DNA of 64,000 nt from Peribacillus faecalis (GCF_014712675.1 NZ_JACXSI010000002.1:1-64000), one strand, 5' to 3'. Shown: positions 43,977 through 52,873, counted from the stretch's first letter. The notes: generated by a model from the sequence alone, not told the origin. A program made the numbers and translations.

Positions 43977-44579
43977 TTAGGAAGTCTGAATCGGCTCATT
44001 AAAGGTAATATAATCGATATAGACCATTAATAATACATAATAAGTGTTTGTTTCCGGATCTAATAGAATAATGTGGTCTCTTCCTGATGCTATGATGTTT
44101 CCTCTTACAGTCATGTTTGGATTTGCAGAGTGTGCACTGAAAGTCAAATGGACAGTAGCAAGATTTCCTTTGTTTAATCGAATAATATTTTCGAGATAAG
44201 CATGCTGAATCTCAAGCATTCCTGGTACATTAGCAGCTGGATTGGCACCTAGTACCACTTTATTAGAGGCTGGACTAAATTGGCTCGTGGCAGACGGATT
44301 GGCACCTAGTACTACTTTATTAGTGGCTGGATCAAATTGGCCCATGGATGTAGGAATAAGAGGTCCGCCTGAAGCTTCTAATGGGCCTCCCATGTATGTT
44401 TGCATAGGTTGTTGTGGCATCTGTTGCATTGATTGTGGCATCTGCTGTTGAGGGTAGGTGCCGAAATTAGGTTGTTGCCCGCTCTGTTGCGTTTGTGCGT
44501 ATTGCGGTACTCCCCCTTGTTGTGTCGTATAGCCGTAATTGCTATACGGATTAGGGTTTTTGGAATTCATTTGATCCAT
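43977..44579 (-). CDS. gerQ: Spore coat protein GerQ
   Basis: 200 residues. The first 80 are Gln/Pro/Tyr-rich and low complexity, the part cross-linked by transglutaminase Tgl. The C-terminal domain from about 120 has the GerQ core: LEIQHAYLENIIRLNKGN, VTVRG-like VRGNIIASGRDHIIL and TYYVLLMVYIDYITFNEPI. GerQ holds CwlJ in the coat for germination. Between the two parts a block is doubled: FDPATNKVVLGANPSA and FSPASNKVVLGANPAA. Co-transcribed with cwlJ upstream. Confidence 0.92.
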   Translation of the reverse strand: MDQMNSKNPNPYSNYGYTTQQGGVPQYAQTQQSGQQPNFGTYPQQQMPQSMQQMPQQPMQTYMGGPLEASGGPLIPTSMGQFDPATNKVVLGANPSATSQFSPASNKVVLGANPAANVPGMLEIQHAYLENIIRLNKGNLATVHLTFSAHSANPNMTVRGNIIASGRDHIILLDPETNTYYVLLMVYIDYITFNEPIQTS

Positions 44580-44651
44580 GTGGACATACCTCCATTTTTA
44601 TAAATTAATAATGTGGAATGACAATGCGGTCGTTCATCTAATCAGGTACTA

Positions 44652-45086
44652 TTAGATCGAATAAACGGCTGGACATTCGTCACCGGTTGGCTCAAAGAAA
44701 CAATGATTTCTATATACACCTGAATTCGGTTGATCGTACCATGAATCAGGACAATCACCGGGTGTGGGGGGCCTGAAAAACCATAAAGCATACGTTGCCG
44801 GCCAAAATCTTTCGCCCTCTAGAACTCTGCGTGCCTGTTTAATATCTACATCTCTTGCCCTTTGATAAAAATAACCTTTTTGAGTTGCCTCGAAACCGCC
44901 TGGATTTTGGAATACCATCTGATTAATCGTACGGATATTTTTGAAATCAAGACAATCTGCTGCTACACGATTAACACCGACATTGCCGACGAGGAGCATA
45001 CCTAGGGTGCCTTCTCCTTCAGCTTCTGCTCTCATTAGCCGTGCCAATAGTGCTACATCATTCTCTGTGTAAGGGATTCTTCCCAT
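44652..45086 (-). CDS. cwlJ: Spore cortex-lytic cell wall hydrolase CwlJ
   Basis: 144 residues, near the 142 of B. subtilis. Hydrolase_2 (SleB-type) domain without signal peptide: LLARLMRAEAEGEG with the catalytic Glu, then VGNVGVNRV and the C-terminal NHCFFEP. CwlJ degrades cortex peptidoglycan at germination after calcium dipicolinate release. ATG at 45086 is chosen over a frame reaching 45110 because AAGGGG stands before it. Operon with gerQ, as in Bacillus. Confidence 0.93.
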   Translation of the reverse strand: MGRIPYTENDVALLARLMRAEAEGEGTLGMLLVGNVGVNRVAADCLDFKNIRTINQMVFQNPGGFEATQKGYFYQRARDVDIKQARRVLEGERFWPATYALWFFRPPTPGDCPDSWYDQPNSGVYRNHCFFEPTGDECPAVYSI

Positions 45087-45173
45087 TACTTTCACCCCTT
45101 TGAAGTACATTCTTGTGGTATGGTAAAAGTTGATTTTAACTGTTGTTTGATTGATTTAAGCTATTACTATTTC

Positions 45174-45202
45174 ATGTGTATGATACGAGCGAAAAAATAT
45201 GC
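45174..45202 (-). promoter_or_regulatory. Candidate SigE promoter of cwlJ-gerQ
   Basis: Minus strand: -35-like GCATATTT (45202-45195) and -10-like CATACACAT (45182-45174), spaced like SigE promoters of the mother cell. In B. subtilis cwlJ is SigE-dependent. One base of the -10 deviates. Confidence 0.5.
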
Positions 45203-45204
45203 AA

Positions 45205-45234
45205 AAAACTCTTGCCGGACATGGCAAGAGTTTT
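45205..45234. terminator. Terminator of hemQ
   Basis: Twelve-base perfect stem AAAACTCTTGCC/GGCAAGAGTTTT with a six-base loop. Confidence 0.88.
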
Positions 45235-45251
45235 AAGTAAGTATATAGTGA

Positions 45252-45995
45252 TTAAACATGCAAAAATGTGCTGACTTTATCTTCTTCTAAAATATTTCCG
45301 ACAAAAAATTCGCCAAATTCTCCATAACGTGCGCTTACTTCATCGAATCGCATTTCATACACAAGCTTCTTAAATTGCAGAACGTCATCAGCGAATAAAG
45401 TAACGCCCCACTCGTAATCATCAAAGCCAACTGAACCGGTAATGATTTGTTTGACTAATCCGGCATATTTGCGTCCGACCATACCGTGAGAACGCATCAG
45501 TTCTTTACGAGTATCCATAGGAAGCATGTACCAGTTGTCTTCACCTTGACGGCGTTTATCCATCGGGTAGAAACATACATGCTGCTTTTTCGGTAAAATT
45601 GGATACAGACGAGCTAAAATTTCCGGACTTTGATAAGGATCTTTATCAGCCGGTAAATAGTTGCTGAGTTCTACTACAGAAACGTATGAATGAGCCGGAA
45701 TAGTAAACTCAGCTAATTTTGATTTATTGAATTCCGTTTCAATTTCATTAAGCTCTTTCATTGTCGGACGCAGAATCATCATCATAAAATCGGCTTTTTG
45801 GCCAACGATTGTATAAAGCGCATGCGAGCCTTGTTTCTCTTCTTCAGTTTTATTCCACTTTTCTACCAATGCTAAAAATTCAGAAATTGCTTCTTGGCGT
45901 TCTTCGTTAGAAAGCATTTTCCAAGTTGTCCAATCAATGGTGCGGAAATCATGTAAACAATACCATCCATCAAGTGTTTGTGCTGCTTCACTCAT
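45252..45995 (-). CDS. hemQ: Coproheme decarboxylase HemQ
   Basis: 247 residues, chlorite-dismutase-like family. It converts iron-coproporphyrin III to heme b, the last step of the Gram-positive heme route. Visible marks are the Tyr-containing [17 protein letters not shown] (active Tyr about 140), the proximal His in [14 protein letters not shown] and [21 protein letters not shown] at 45995 follows GGGAGTG; a longer frame reaching 46031 lacks a site. Resembles B. subtilis YwfI. Confidence 0.94.
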   Translation of the reverse strand: MSEAAQTLDGWYCLHDFRTIDWTTWKMLSNEERQEAISEFLALVEKWNKTEEEKQGSHALYTIVGQKADFMMMILRPTMKELNEIETEFNKSKLAEFTIPAHSYVSVVELSNYLPADKDPYQSPEILARLYPILPKKQHVCFYPMDKRRQGEDNWYMLPMDTRKELMRSHGMVGRKYAGLVKQIITGSVGFDDYEWGVTLFADDVLQFKKLVYEMRFDEVSARYGEFGEFFVGNILEEDKVSTFLHV

Positions 45996-46147
45996 CAAAA
46001 TCACTCCCATGTATCCTTCTATTTTCAACAATACTATATCATATTCTAAAAAAAAGAGAGGCTACGGAAGTCCGGCTGACGCTAAAATTTCAAAATTAAA
46101 ATTAGATTACTTTATTTTTAAAATACTCCTGAGCAGTAAATAATAGT

Positions 46148-46155
46148 GGTATACT
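46148..46155 (+). promoter_or_regulatory. Extended -10 of pta
   Basis: TGGTATACT is a good extended -10; no convincing -35 was found 17 bases upstream. No clear cre site was recognised in the 130-bp leader. Confidence 0.45.
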
Positions 46156-46283
46156 AATATGAGGTATTTTAGTTGTAACAGAAAATAGGCGCTTAAAGCG
46201 TCTCTTTGTCGTACTTTAAATAGAAATATTTCTTATTACAGAGTATGCTAACTATATAGAGAAAAATGAAGGAGGCTTTTTTA

Positions 46284-47255
46284 GTGAGTGATTTATTTAC
46301 ATCATTGAAAGAAAAACTAGCAGGAAAAGATATTAAAATCGTTTTTCCAGAAGGAATGGATGAGCGTATTTTGACATCTGCAAGCAGATTGGCTGAAGAG
46401 CAAATCGTAAAACCGATTTTAGTCGGTAATGCAGAAGATATTCAAGGGAAAGCAAATGAATTAAACCTTTCACTTAATAATGTTGATATATATGACCCAA
46501 TGCACTTCGAAGGAATGGATGAGCTAATCAATGCTTTCGTTGAACGACGCAACGGAAAAGTGACGCATGAAGATGCAGCGAAAATTCTTTTGGATGAAAA
46601 CTACTTCGGTACAATGCTTGTTTACTTAAATAAAGCTGACGGACTTGTAAGCGGTGCAGCGCATTCTACAGCGGACACGGTACGTCCGGCATTGCAGATT
46701 ATTAAAACAAAACCAGGTATCAAGAAAACTTCAGGCGTATTTATCATGGTTCGCGAAGAAGAAAAATACGTGTTTGCTGACTGTGCAATCAATATCGCCC
46801 CTGATAGTCAAGACTTAGCGGAAATTGCAGTGGAAAGTGCTAAGACTGCTCAAATGTTCGGCATGGAGCCGCGTGTAGCAATGCTAAGCTTCTCTACAAA
46901 AGGCTCAGCAGTATCACCTGAAACAACGAAAGTATCTGATGCTGTTGCGATAGCAAAAGAACTTGAGCCTACATTATTAGTGGATGGAGAATTCCAATTC
47001 GACGCAGCGTTCGTTCCTTCTGTTGCAGCAAGTAAGGCACCTAACTCAGACATTAAAGGTGATGCAAACGTATTTGTATTCCCAAGTCTTGAAGCAGGCA
47101 ACATCGGCTACAAAATCGCACAACGTCTAGGAAACTTTGAAGCTGTTGGTCCAATTCTTCAAGGTTTAAATCAGCCAGTAAACGATCTTTCTCGCGGGTG
47201 TAACGCAGAAGATGTATATAAATTAGCGATTATTACAGCAGGACAAGCACTATAA
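46284..47255 (+). CDS. pta: Phosphate acetyltransferase
   Basis: 323 residues, identical in length to B. subtilis Pta. It interconverts acetyl-CoA and acetyl phosphate in overflow metabolism. Conserved blocks are IVFPEGMDERIL, GLVSGAAHSTADTVRPALQI, AMLSFSTKGSA and FVFPSLEAGNIGYKI. Start is GTG at 46284 with GAAGGAGG upstream; an ATG at 46266 precedes the ribosome site. lipL follows 35 bases on. Confidence 0.95.
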   Translation: MSDLFTSLKEKLAGKDIKIVFPEGMDERILTSASRLAEEQIVKPILVGNAEDIQGKANELNLSLNNVDIYDPMHFEGMDELINAFVERRNGKVTHEDAAKILLDENYFGTMLVYLNKADGLVSGAAHSTADTVRPALQIIKTKPGIKKTSGVFIMVREEEKYVFADCAINIAPDSQDLAEIAVESAKTAQMFGMEPRVAMLSFSTKGSAVSPETTKVSDAVAIAKELEPTLLVDGEFQFDAAFVPSVAASKAPNSDIKGDANVFVFPSLEAGNIGYKIAQRLGNFEAVGPILQGLNQPVNDLSRGCNAEDVYKLAIITAGQAL

Positions 47256-47290
47256 TATAGTGTACATACGAGCAAAAGGGGGATAAGGCT

Positions 47291-48136
47291 ATGAGTGGAG
47301 ATCATTCTTTACTGCGTCAAAAGATGTGGAGATTCATTAATCACACTTCTGAAGGCTCTTCTTTCTCTGCTGTACAGTCATTTGCAATTGATGACACTCT
47401 CTGTCAGTCAGTCGGAACGGGAGAGTCATCAGCAGTTGCAAGAGCATGGATACATGAACAAACAGTCGTGCTTGGCATACAAGACAGCAGAATGCCTTTT
47501 CTTGAGAGCGGCATTTCCTATTTGCACTCTCAAGGCTATCAGGCAATTGTCCGCAATTCAGGCGGCTTAGCAGTGGTGCTTGATAAAGGGGTTCTGAATT
47601 TGACACTTGTATTCTCTGAAAAAGAGCATCGTATCTCCATTAATCAAGGATATGAGGCAATGGTCGAATTCATCCGGAATATGTTCAAAGACTATGGAGC
47701 AAAGATTGAAGCAAAGGAAATCGTGGGGTCGTACTGCCCGGGAAGTTATGATTTGAGTATCGGCGGCAAAAAATTTGCTGGCATTTCTCAAAGAAGAGTT
47801 CGAAATGGAGTGGCAGTGCAAATTTATCTGTGCATAAATGAAAGCGGTTCAAAAAGAGCGGCGATGATTAAAGAGTTTTACAGACTAGCAAAAGGCGGGC
47901 AAGAAACTAAGTTTCAGTATCCGGACATACATCCGGAAGTAATGGCGTCGCTCACTGAATTGTTGCAAGATCAGCTCACGGTTGAAGATGTGATGGTGCG
48001 AATCCGAAATACAGCGCAATTATACGGAGAATCTGTTGAAACGTCTAAACTAACAGCGGCAGAAGAAGAACAGTATACGATCTACTTCAATAGAATGATT
48101 GAGCGAAACGCGAAGCTGACGAGATCTGCTGAGTAA
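47291..48136 (+). CDS. lipL: Octanoyl-[GcvH]:protein N-octanoyltransferase LipL
   Basis: 281 residues, lipoate-ligase-like fold without ATP-using parts. It moves octanoyl from GcvH to E2 subunits in lipoate assembly. RNSGGLAVVLDKGVLNLTL is the substrate loop. The catalytic Cys is in GSYCPGSYDLSIGGKKFAGIS near residue 150, with the Lys of the same block. AAGGGGGA precedes the ATG. It follows pta as ywfL does in B. subtilis. Confidence 0.92.
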   Translation: MSGDHSLLRQKMWRFINHTSEGSSFSAVQSFAIDDTLCQSVGTGESSAVARAWIHEQTVVLGIQDSRMPFLESGISYLHSQGYQAIVRNSGGLAVVLDKGVLNLTLVFSEKEHRISINQGYEAMVEFIRNMFKDYGAKIEAKEIVGSYCPGSYDLSIGGKKFAGISQRRVRNGVAVQIYLCINESGSKRAAMIKEFYRLAKGGQETKFQYPDIHPEVMASLTELLQDQLTVEDVMVRIRNTAQLYGESVETSKLTAAEEEQYTIYFNRMIERNAKLTRSAE

Positions 48137-48171
48137 ATTGTGCTTCCGGATTAAGCGCAAATAAAATAGAA

Positions 48172-48206
48172 AGGCTGACGGACTAATAAACAAGCACCGT
48201 CAGCCT
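48172..48206 (+). terminator. Terminator of lipL
   Basis: Ten-base perfect stem AGGCTGACGG/CCGTCAGCCT with a fifteen-base loop; weak T tail (CTTCTATT). Confidence 0.75.
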
Positions 48207-48253
48207 CTTCTATTATAGATAAAGATTGTTATTGCCGCCCTCAAATATTTATA

Positions 48254-48277
48254 GCAAAGGACCGGTGCCGGTTTTTC
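48254..48277 (-). repeat. Box A mini-hairpin repeat, copy 6
   Basis: Minus-strand reading: one base after the rsfA stop come an A tract, CCG-GCAC-CGG, TCC, T tract. Gene-sense orientation. Confidence 0.72.
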
Positions 48278-49015
48278 CTACTCCGCTACTTTTTCCAGAT
48301 TTCCATTACGGTCCATTTTGAATTTTGTCGCATGAGGAGCGTCTTCCTCAAGCAATACGAGCTTGCGTGCGCGATTCATGATTTTCATGATTGTTTCGTA
48401 ATCTTCTTGGATAGTTTCTGTGTTTTCTTCGAGATTTTCGATTTTATGCTCCAGTTCATCTTTCATTTGCTTTAAGCGGCTTATTTCATTCTTTGCTTCA
48501 ACCAATTCCGCTTTTAATCTTGTGTTCTCAGAATGAAGTGCTTCACTATGCAAGCTTTCCTTATTCATAGATTGCAAAAACTCAATGACATCTTCAAGTG
48601 AAGAGACAGTTGTTGCAGCAGAAACAGCTGTTGGAATTTGCTCATACGTAACTGTTGTTTCTGGTTCAACCGCATTAGTTGATGATAGAAGCTCCTTCGG
48701 TTCGGGCAATAATCCTACTTCTAAAACAGTAGGTGTAGGAGGAGTATATAGAAGTTTCTTCTTGCCTCCTTGGTCTTTTCCTAACAGGCGATTGCGTTGT
48801 TTCCGTTGTTTTTTTGCCAATTGTAAAGCCTTTTCGTAATTGTGGCGTACAACTGCATTCCAGCGGAAGCCGCATGCGGCAGATGTACGGTTTAGCTTAT
48901 CGCCGACTTCTTCAAATGCGTTCAGCTGTGTACTACCTTCACGCACATGGCGTAACACCGTTTCAGCCAGCAATAAATCATCTTCGTGTGTCCAAGCATC
49001 TTGTCTAACTTTCAT
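48278..49015 (-). CDS. rsfA: Prespore transcription factor RsfA
   Basis: 245 residues. The N-terminus is a Myb/SANT-like helix-turn-helix: [18 protein letters not shown] and [18 protein letters not shown] basic stretch and a Pro/Thr-rich linker follow, then a coiled coil at about 160-220 and the tail [13 protein letters not shown]. RsfA tunes SigF-dependent genes in the forespore. The neighbourhood is the same as in B. subtilis (ywfN position). AAGGAAG precedes the ATG. Confidence 0.92.
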   Translation of the reverse strand: MKVRQDAWTHEDDLLLAETVLRHVREGSTQLNAFEEVGDKLNRTSAACGFRWNAVVRHNYEKALQLAKKQRKQRNRLLGKDQGGKKKLLYTPPTPTVLEVGLLPEPKELLSSTNAVEPETTVTYEQIPTAVSAATTVSSLEDVIEFLQSMNKESLHSEALHSENTRLKAELVEAKNEISRLKQMKDELEHKIENLEENTETIQEDYETIMKIMNRARKLVLLEEDAPHATKFKMDRNGNLEKVAE

Positions 49016-49067
49016 TTTATAATCTTCCTTTCATTGACTTTCGTGTGATGGTTCTTTTTGTTAATAT

Positions 49068-49097
49068 CATTCTGTACAAATTCATAATTTTTTATAC
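49068..49097 (-). promoter_or_regulatory. Candidate forespore (SigF-type) promoter of rsfA
   Basis: Minus strand: GTATA (49097-49093), a 15-base spacer, then GTACAGAATG (49077-49068), which fits the SigF -10 pattern GGNNANAN-T except for its second base. It lies about 50 bases before the rsfA start. Confidence 0.4.
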
Positions 49098-49098
49098 A

Positions 49099-49180
49099 AA
49101 AAAGTTAAAAGGCTAATAGTTTAACTTTTTAGCAATTGTGTTGCGCTTTTAAGTGCGGTTAATTGCTAGATTTCTTTTTT
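49099..49180. other. Two adjacent hairpins with T tract in the rsfA-DUF1450 gap
   Basis: First hairpin: AAAAAGTTAAA/TTTAACTTTTT (49099-49109, 49120-49130), perfect. Second: TAGCAATT/AATTGCTA (49130-49137, 49161-49168) enclosing GCGCTT/AAGTGC, then TTTCTTTTTT (49171-49180). No gene runs into them from the left on the plus strand, so they may be the 3' end of a small RNA or a leader. Confidence 0.4.
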
Positions 49181-49290
49181 ATACATCCTAAAAGGCTGGT
49201 GCAGATTCTCCATGAAAATTAGTATTGTTTTGGAAAATGTGTTCATTTTGACTTTCAAATATAGAAAGGGTAAAATACCTTGTGTGTTAA

Positions 49291-49320
49291 GGTGAGCGCT
49301 ATTTAATATAATTGCTCGCC
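49291..49320 (+). promoter_or_regulatory. Inverted repeat and TATAAT before the DUF1450 gene
   Basis: GGTGAGC (49291-49297) pairs with GCTCGCC (49314-49320, one G-T), and TATAAT sits inside the loop at 49307-49312. If TATAAT is the -10, the repeat brackets it like an operator. Confidence 0.4.
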
Positions 49321-49364
49321 ATTTACGCTAGATCCACCTTATGCAGGAAGGAATGAAACAAGGG

Positions 49365-49589
49365 ATGGCAAACGAATTTAAAGTATGTGATGATTGCCAG
49401 GCAACGAACATCAAGACGCTTGTTCCTCGTTTGAAACAGATTGATCCGGATGCAACTATTGAAATTGGCTGTCATTCATATTGCGGGCCAGGCAGAAAGA
49501 AATCTTTTACCTTTGTGAATGGTCGCCCAGTTGCAGCTCCTACAGAAGACGAGCTCATTGAAAAGGTTAAAGCGAAGCTGAAGAAATAA
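49365..49589 (+). CDS. DUF1450 protein (YuzB-like)
   Basis: 74 residues from MANEF. Cys pair in [10 protein letters not shown] and Cys residues in [17 protein letters not shown], a thioredoxin-like small fold as in YuzB and its relatives. Three in-frame ATG codons (49341, 49353, 49365) share one region; GGAAGG lies between the first and second, so the start is uncertain and the product could be up to 82 residues. Function unknown. Confidence 0.75.
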   Translation: MANEFKVCDDCQATNIKTLVPRLKQIDPDATIEIGCHSYCGPGRKKSFTFVNGRPVAAPTEDELIEKVKAKLKK

Positions 49590-49616
49590 AGCAGCATTCG
49601 CTTCATCATAAATGTT

Positions 49617-49655
49617 AAAATCACCGTTCTCTCATTAGAAGAAAACGGTGATTTT
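49617..49655 (+). terminator. Terminator of the DUF1450 gene
   Basis: Twelve-base stem AAAATCACCGTT/AACGGTGATTTT with a sixteen-base loop, then a T tract. Confidence 0.88.
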
Positions 49656-49760
49656 TATTTTGTCGAAATATATATGGTTTTGCTCCGGAGCTCGAAAAAA
49701 TAGAGAAATTATCGTATTTTGCCGCCGGGAAACTAAATTTAAATATGAAATGAAGACGGT

Positions 49761-49779
49761 AGTACCCGTGACGGTTTAA
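49761..49779 (-). repeat. Degenerate box A repeat, copy 7
   Basis: Plus strand AGTACCCGTGACGGTTTAA keeps the ACCCG-TGA-CGGT core but has lost most of the A and T tracts. It lies before ywfO, antisense to it. Confidence 0.45.
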
Positions 49780-49846
49780 TTAGCAAATGCTAAAATATAA
49801 GATAATGAAGCAGGACAAGCTATAAAACAAAGAGGGTATTTATTCT

Positions 49847-51163
49847 ATGAGCTATTCCATGGAGAAATTAGACGAAGAAAAAGTTTTTAAAGATCCGGTT
49901 CATCGTTATGTACATGTAAAAGACCGTGTTATATGGGACCTGATTGGCACACGTGAATTTCAAAGACTTAGAAGGATAAAGCAGCTCGGAACTACATACT
50001 TAACTTTTCACGGCGCAGAGCATAGCCGTTTCAACCATTCATTAGGCGTATATGAAATCGTCAGAAGAATCATTGATGACGTCTTTCACGGAAGAGAGCA
50101 ATGGGATGAGTCGCAGCGGCTTCTTTCATTATGCGCAGCTCTGTTGCATGATCTTGGTCATGGGCCGTTTTCGCATTCATATGAAAAAGTCTTTCACCTC
50201 GATCATGAAAACTTCACAAGAGAAATTATTTTAGGGGATACCGAGGTGAACGCAGTCCTTAGACGGGTTGATTCCGAGTTTCCTAAAAATGTAGCTGAGG
50301 TAATTGCGAAAACATACCACGATAAACTTGTGATCAGTTTGATCTCCAGCCAAATAGATGCTGATCGAATGGATTATTTGCAACGAGATGCCTATTATAC
50401 CGGGGTCAGCTACGGGAACTTCGATATGGAGCGATTGCTTCGGCTGATGCGCCCTATGGAAGATCAGGTAGTCATTAAGAGCAGTGGTATGCATGCTGTG
50501 GAAGATTACATTATGAGCCGATATCAAATGTATTGGCAAATATACTTCCATCCGGTGACTCGAAGCGCTGAAGTGATTTTGACAAAAATTCTGCACCGGG
50601 CAAAGAAGCTGTACTTTGATGAGACGTATACATTCAGCCAGGAGCCGCTCCACTTCCGTTCATTGTTTGAAGGGAATGTGACGGTGGAAGAATATATTGC
50701 GATGGATGATAATGTCGCGTATTTCTATTTTGGGCAATGGGAAAATGAAAAAGACAGTATTTTAAGTGATTTGTGTCATCGCTTCGTAAATAGAAGATTG
50801 TTTCAATACGTTGATTGTCAGCCGGCAAGTGAAATCAGTAAAATTAATAAGCTGAAGGAGCTTTTTGAACAGGCAAATATTGACCCGGAGTATTATTTAG
50901 TGATGAATTCTTCATCCGATTTACCGTATGATTTTTACCGTGCAGGCGAAGAAGAGGAAAGACTTCCGATTTATCTGCTCAAAAATGATAAAGAGATTCG
51001 TGAGCTTTCGCGTGAGTCGGAAATTGTCGATGCAATCACCGGCAAAAGAAGAACGGATCATAAATTATTTTTTCCGGAAGATCTCCTGAAAGATGAGACT
51101 GCGCATCCGGAAATCAAACAACAAATCTGCAGTCTTTTAGGGATAGAAAAGAGATTGCAATAA
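49847..51163 (+). CDS. HD-domain dNTP triphosphohydrolase-like protein (YwfO)
   Basis: 438 residues. HD motif: FHGAEHSRFNHSLG (His), ALLHDLGHGPFSHSYE (His-Asp) and SSQIDADRMDYLQRDAYYTG (final Asp). This arrangement is that of the SAMHD1/dGTPase group, which cleaves dNTPs to nucleoside and triphosphate. It corresponds to B. subtilis YwfO. AGAGGGT precedes the ATG. ywgA follows 37 bases on in the same direction. Confidence 0.9.
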   Translation: MSYSMEKLDEEKVFKDPVHRYVHVKDRVIWDLIGTREFQRLRRIKQLGTTYLTFHGAEHSRFNHSLGVYEIVRRIIDDVFHGREQWDESQRLLSLCAALLHDLGHGPFSHSYEKVFHLDHENFTREIILGDTEVNAVLRRVDSEFPKNVAEVIAKTYHDKLVISLISSQIDADRMDYLQRDAYYTGVSYGNFDMERLLRLMRPMEDQVVIKSSGMHAVEDYIMSRYQMYWQIYFHPVTRSAEVILTKILHRAKKLYFDETYTFSQEPLHFRSLFEGNVTVEEYIAMDDNVAYFYFGQWENEKDSILSDLCHRFVNRRLFQYVDCQPASEISKINKLKELFEQANIDPEYYLVMNSSSDLPYDFYRAGEEEERLPIYLLKNDKEIRELSRESEIVDAITGKRRTDHKLFFPEDLLKDETAHPEIKQQICSLLGIEKRLQ

Positions 51164-51200
51164 TAATGAGAGCATCTCGTTTTTTCAAGGAGGAATAGGT

Positions 51201-51710
51201 GTGTTTAAGGATTATGCAAGAATAATAAATGCGGTAGCGTCTGTTGGGGAAATCTCAGGCCGCAAAAAAATGCAGAAAATCATTTATATAGCAAAAAAGT
51301 TATCCTTTCCTTTTGAGGAGAAGTTTCAGTTTCATTTTTACGGACCATACTCGGATGAACTGACCATGCGAGTGGAAGAATTGTGCGAAATGGGTTATTT
51401 GAATGAAGAAAAGGAAAAGAAGAGCGGATACTGGCAATATTGTTACTCTTTATCAGATGCGGGTAAGGAATTCCTGCAGCTTTACCAAGTGGACGAACCC
51501 AATTTGAAAGAATGCCTTGATGATATGAACGGGCAAAATGCGCGTTTCTTGGAGCTTGTTTCAACAATTTTATACTTCGATATGCTTGAAAAGCCGGAAG
51601 TCATAGAAAAAGTGCAGACATTAAAAGCTAAGCAGAAATATACACTTGAGGAAATTGAGGATGCTTACCGCTATATTGCTGCATTGTCGGCAAAAGCGAA
51701 GTGCCATTAA
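51201..51710 (+). CDS. YwgA family protein
   Basis: 169 residues. N-terminal winged-helix-like segment (GEISGRKKMQKIIYIAKKL, KFQFHFYGPYSDEL, LCEMGYLNEE), helical C-terminus. It pairs with the HD protein YwfO here as it does in B. subtilis, which suggests a functional link. The GRKKMQK...FYGPYS arrangement is also seen in DUF4065-like antitoxin-type proteins; that is only a resemblance. Start GTG after AAGGAGGAA. Confidence 0.82.
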   Translation: MFKDYARIINAVASVGEISGRKKMQKIIYIAKKLSFPFEEKFQFHFYGPYSDELTMRVEELCEMGYLNEEKEKKSGYWQYCYSLSDAGKEFLQLYQVDEPNLKECLDDMNGQNARFLELVSTILYFDMLEKPEVIEKVQTLKAKQKYTLEEIEDAYRYIAALSAKAKCH

Positions 51711-51712
51711 TA

Positions 51713-51737
51713 GAAAAACCGTCACCGGTCCTTTTTC
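51713..51737 (+). repeat. Box A mini-hairpin repeat, copy 8
   Basis: Plus strand, three bases after the ywgA stop: A tract, CCG-TCAC-CGG, TCC, T tract. The cleanest copy, gene-sense orientation on the plus strand. Confidence 0.75.
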
Positions 51738-51759
51738 ACTATACAAAAATATATTTTGT

Positions 51760-51796
51760 AAAAGAGTGTCGTGTGTTCTAAGTCGGCACTCTTTTT
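51760..51796 (+). terminator. Terminator of ywgA
   Basis: Stem AAAGAGTGTCG/CGGCACTCTTT with one G-T pair, then TTTATA. It follows box A, so box A is not the only terminator. Confidence 0.75.
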
Positions 51797-51804
51797 ATAC
51801 ATAA

Positions 51805-51834
51805 AAAGGGACACTTTGAAAAGTAAAGTGTCCC
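51805..51834 (-). terminator. Terminator of the tautomerase gene
   Basis: Stem GGGACACTTT/AAAGTGTCCC with an eight-base loop; on the minus strand T5 follows. Confidence 0.85.
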
Positions 51835-51854
51835 AGGGCTTTAATATGTATGTT

Positions 51855-52040
51855 TTACTGGTCGCTTAGACGTTTTCCGCCTACTGCATAATGATTTTTT
51901 GACATTTCTTCAATGAATACAACAATTTTATCTTCCGGAGCGCCTGATGTTTCTGAAACGGCAGCGGTTACCTTTTCAACCATCGCTTTCTTTTGTTCCT
52001 CAGAACGACCTTCTAGCAGTTTGATTGTAACGTATGGCAT
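51855..52040 (-). CDS. 4-oxalocrotonate tautomerase family protein (YwhB)
   Basis: 61 residues, PYVTIKLLEGRSEEQKKAMV after the initiator Met. The catalytic residue is Pro1, exposed when Met is removed. Arg and Phe/Val residues in DKIVVFIEEM fit the tautomerase fold. ATG at 52040 follows AAAGGAG; longer translation would bury Pro1. Counterpart of B. subtilis YwhB. The natural substrate is unknown. Confidence 0.92.
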   Translation of the reverse strand: MPYVTIKLLEGRSEEQKKAMVEKVTAAVSETSGAPEDKIVVFIEEMSKNHYAVGGKRLSDQ

Positions 52041-52192
52041 ATTGTTAAGTCTCCTTTCTAGTGTATGTTTGTAGTTTTTCATAAATTGTAATAAAAATCA
52101 AGAAACCGTTTTGTTAATAGTTGGAGCAAACATTCAACATTTTTGGCAAGATAAGATATACTAAATATTACGATAGATTTGGAGCGTGAAAT

Positions 52193-52858
52193 ATGGATTT
52201 TCTAAACAGTATTCTAGCATTTAATCTTACTGATTTGCCGTATGTGATTATCGTATTGCTGATTGCTTTTACAGTCCATGAATTTGCACATGCATATGTT
52301 GCTTATAGATTTGGCGATCCGACCGCGAAAAACCAAGGACGTCTGACGCTTAACCCAAAAGAGCATTTGGATCCTGTCGGAACGCTTTTGCTGCTGATTT
52401 TCGGTTTCGGTTGGGCAAGACCTGTTCCAGTAAATCGGTATAACTTTAAAAACCCTCGTCTGGCAGGGATTCTCGTTTCGTTTGCGGGACCGCTGAGTAA
52501 CTTGTTGATTGCGATTGTCGGTTATATTATTTTCTTTTTGATGCTTTCATCAGGAGCAGCTGGAAGTTGGACAGAGTATGTTTTTACGTTTATCAATTTT
52601 CTTGTCTATATTAATATATTGCTGTTTGTCTTCAACCTGTTGCCGATACCGCCGTTGGACGGCTATCGGATCATTGAAGACTTAATGCCTGTGGGAATCC
52701 GGGCCCAAATGACGCAATATGAACAGTATGGAATGTTGATTTTTCTGATCTTAGTTTTGACACCTTTAGGTGATTATACGATAGATCCAATCTTCCGGAC
52801 TTTGATACCGGGCATTCAAGATTTCTTAAGCCACATCTTTTATTCGCTTTTTATGTAA
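52193..52858 (+). CDS. Site-2 protease family zinc metalloprotease (YwhC)
   Basis: 221 residues, about five membrane helices. Zinc motif HEFAH in FTVHEFAHAYVAYRFGD near residue 27, and the second motif NLLPIPPLDGYRI near 150 with the Asp ligand. M50 proteases cut within or near the membrane. It is YwhC of B. subtilis by sequence and place. Substrate unknown. GGAGCG precedes the ATG; ywhD follows 15 bases on. Confidence 0.9.
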   Translation: MDFLNSILAFNLTDLPYVIIVLLIAFTVHEFAHAYVAYRFGDPTAKNQGRLTLNPKEHLDPVGTLLLLIFGFGWARPVPVNRYNFKNPRLAGILVSFAGPLSNLLIAIVGYIIFFLMLSSGAAGSWTEYVFTFINFLVYINILLFVFNLLPIPPLDGYRIIEDLMPVGIRAQMTQYEQYGMLIFLILVLTPLGDYTIDPIFRTLIPGIQDFLSHIFYSLFM

Positions 52859-52873
52859 GAAAGGAGTATTTTA

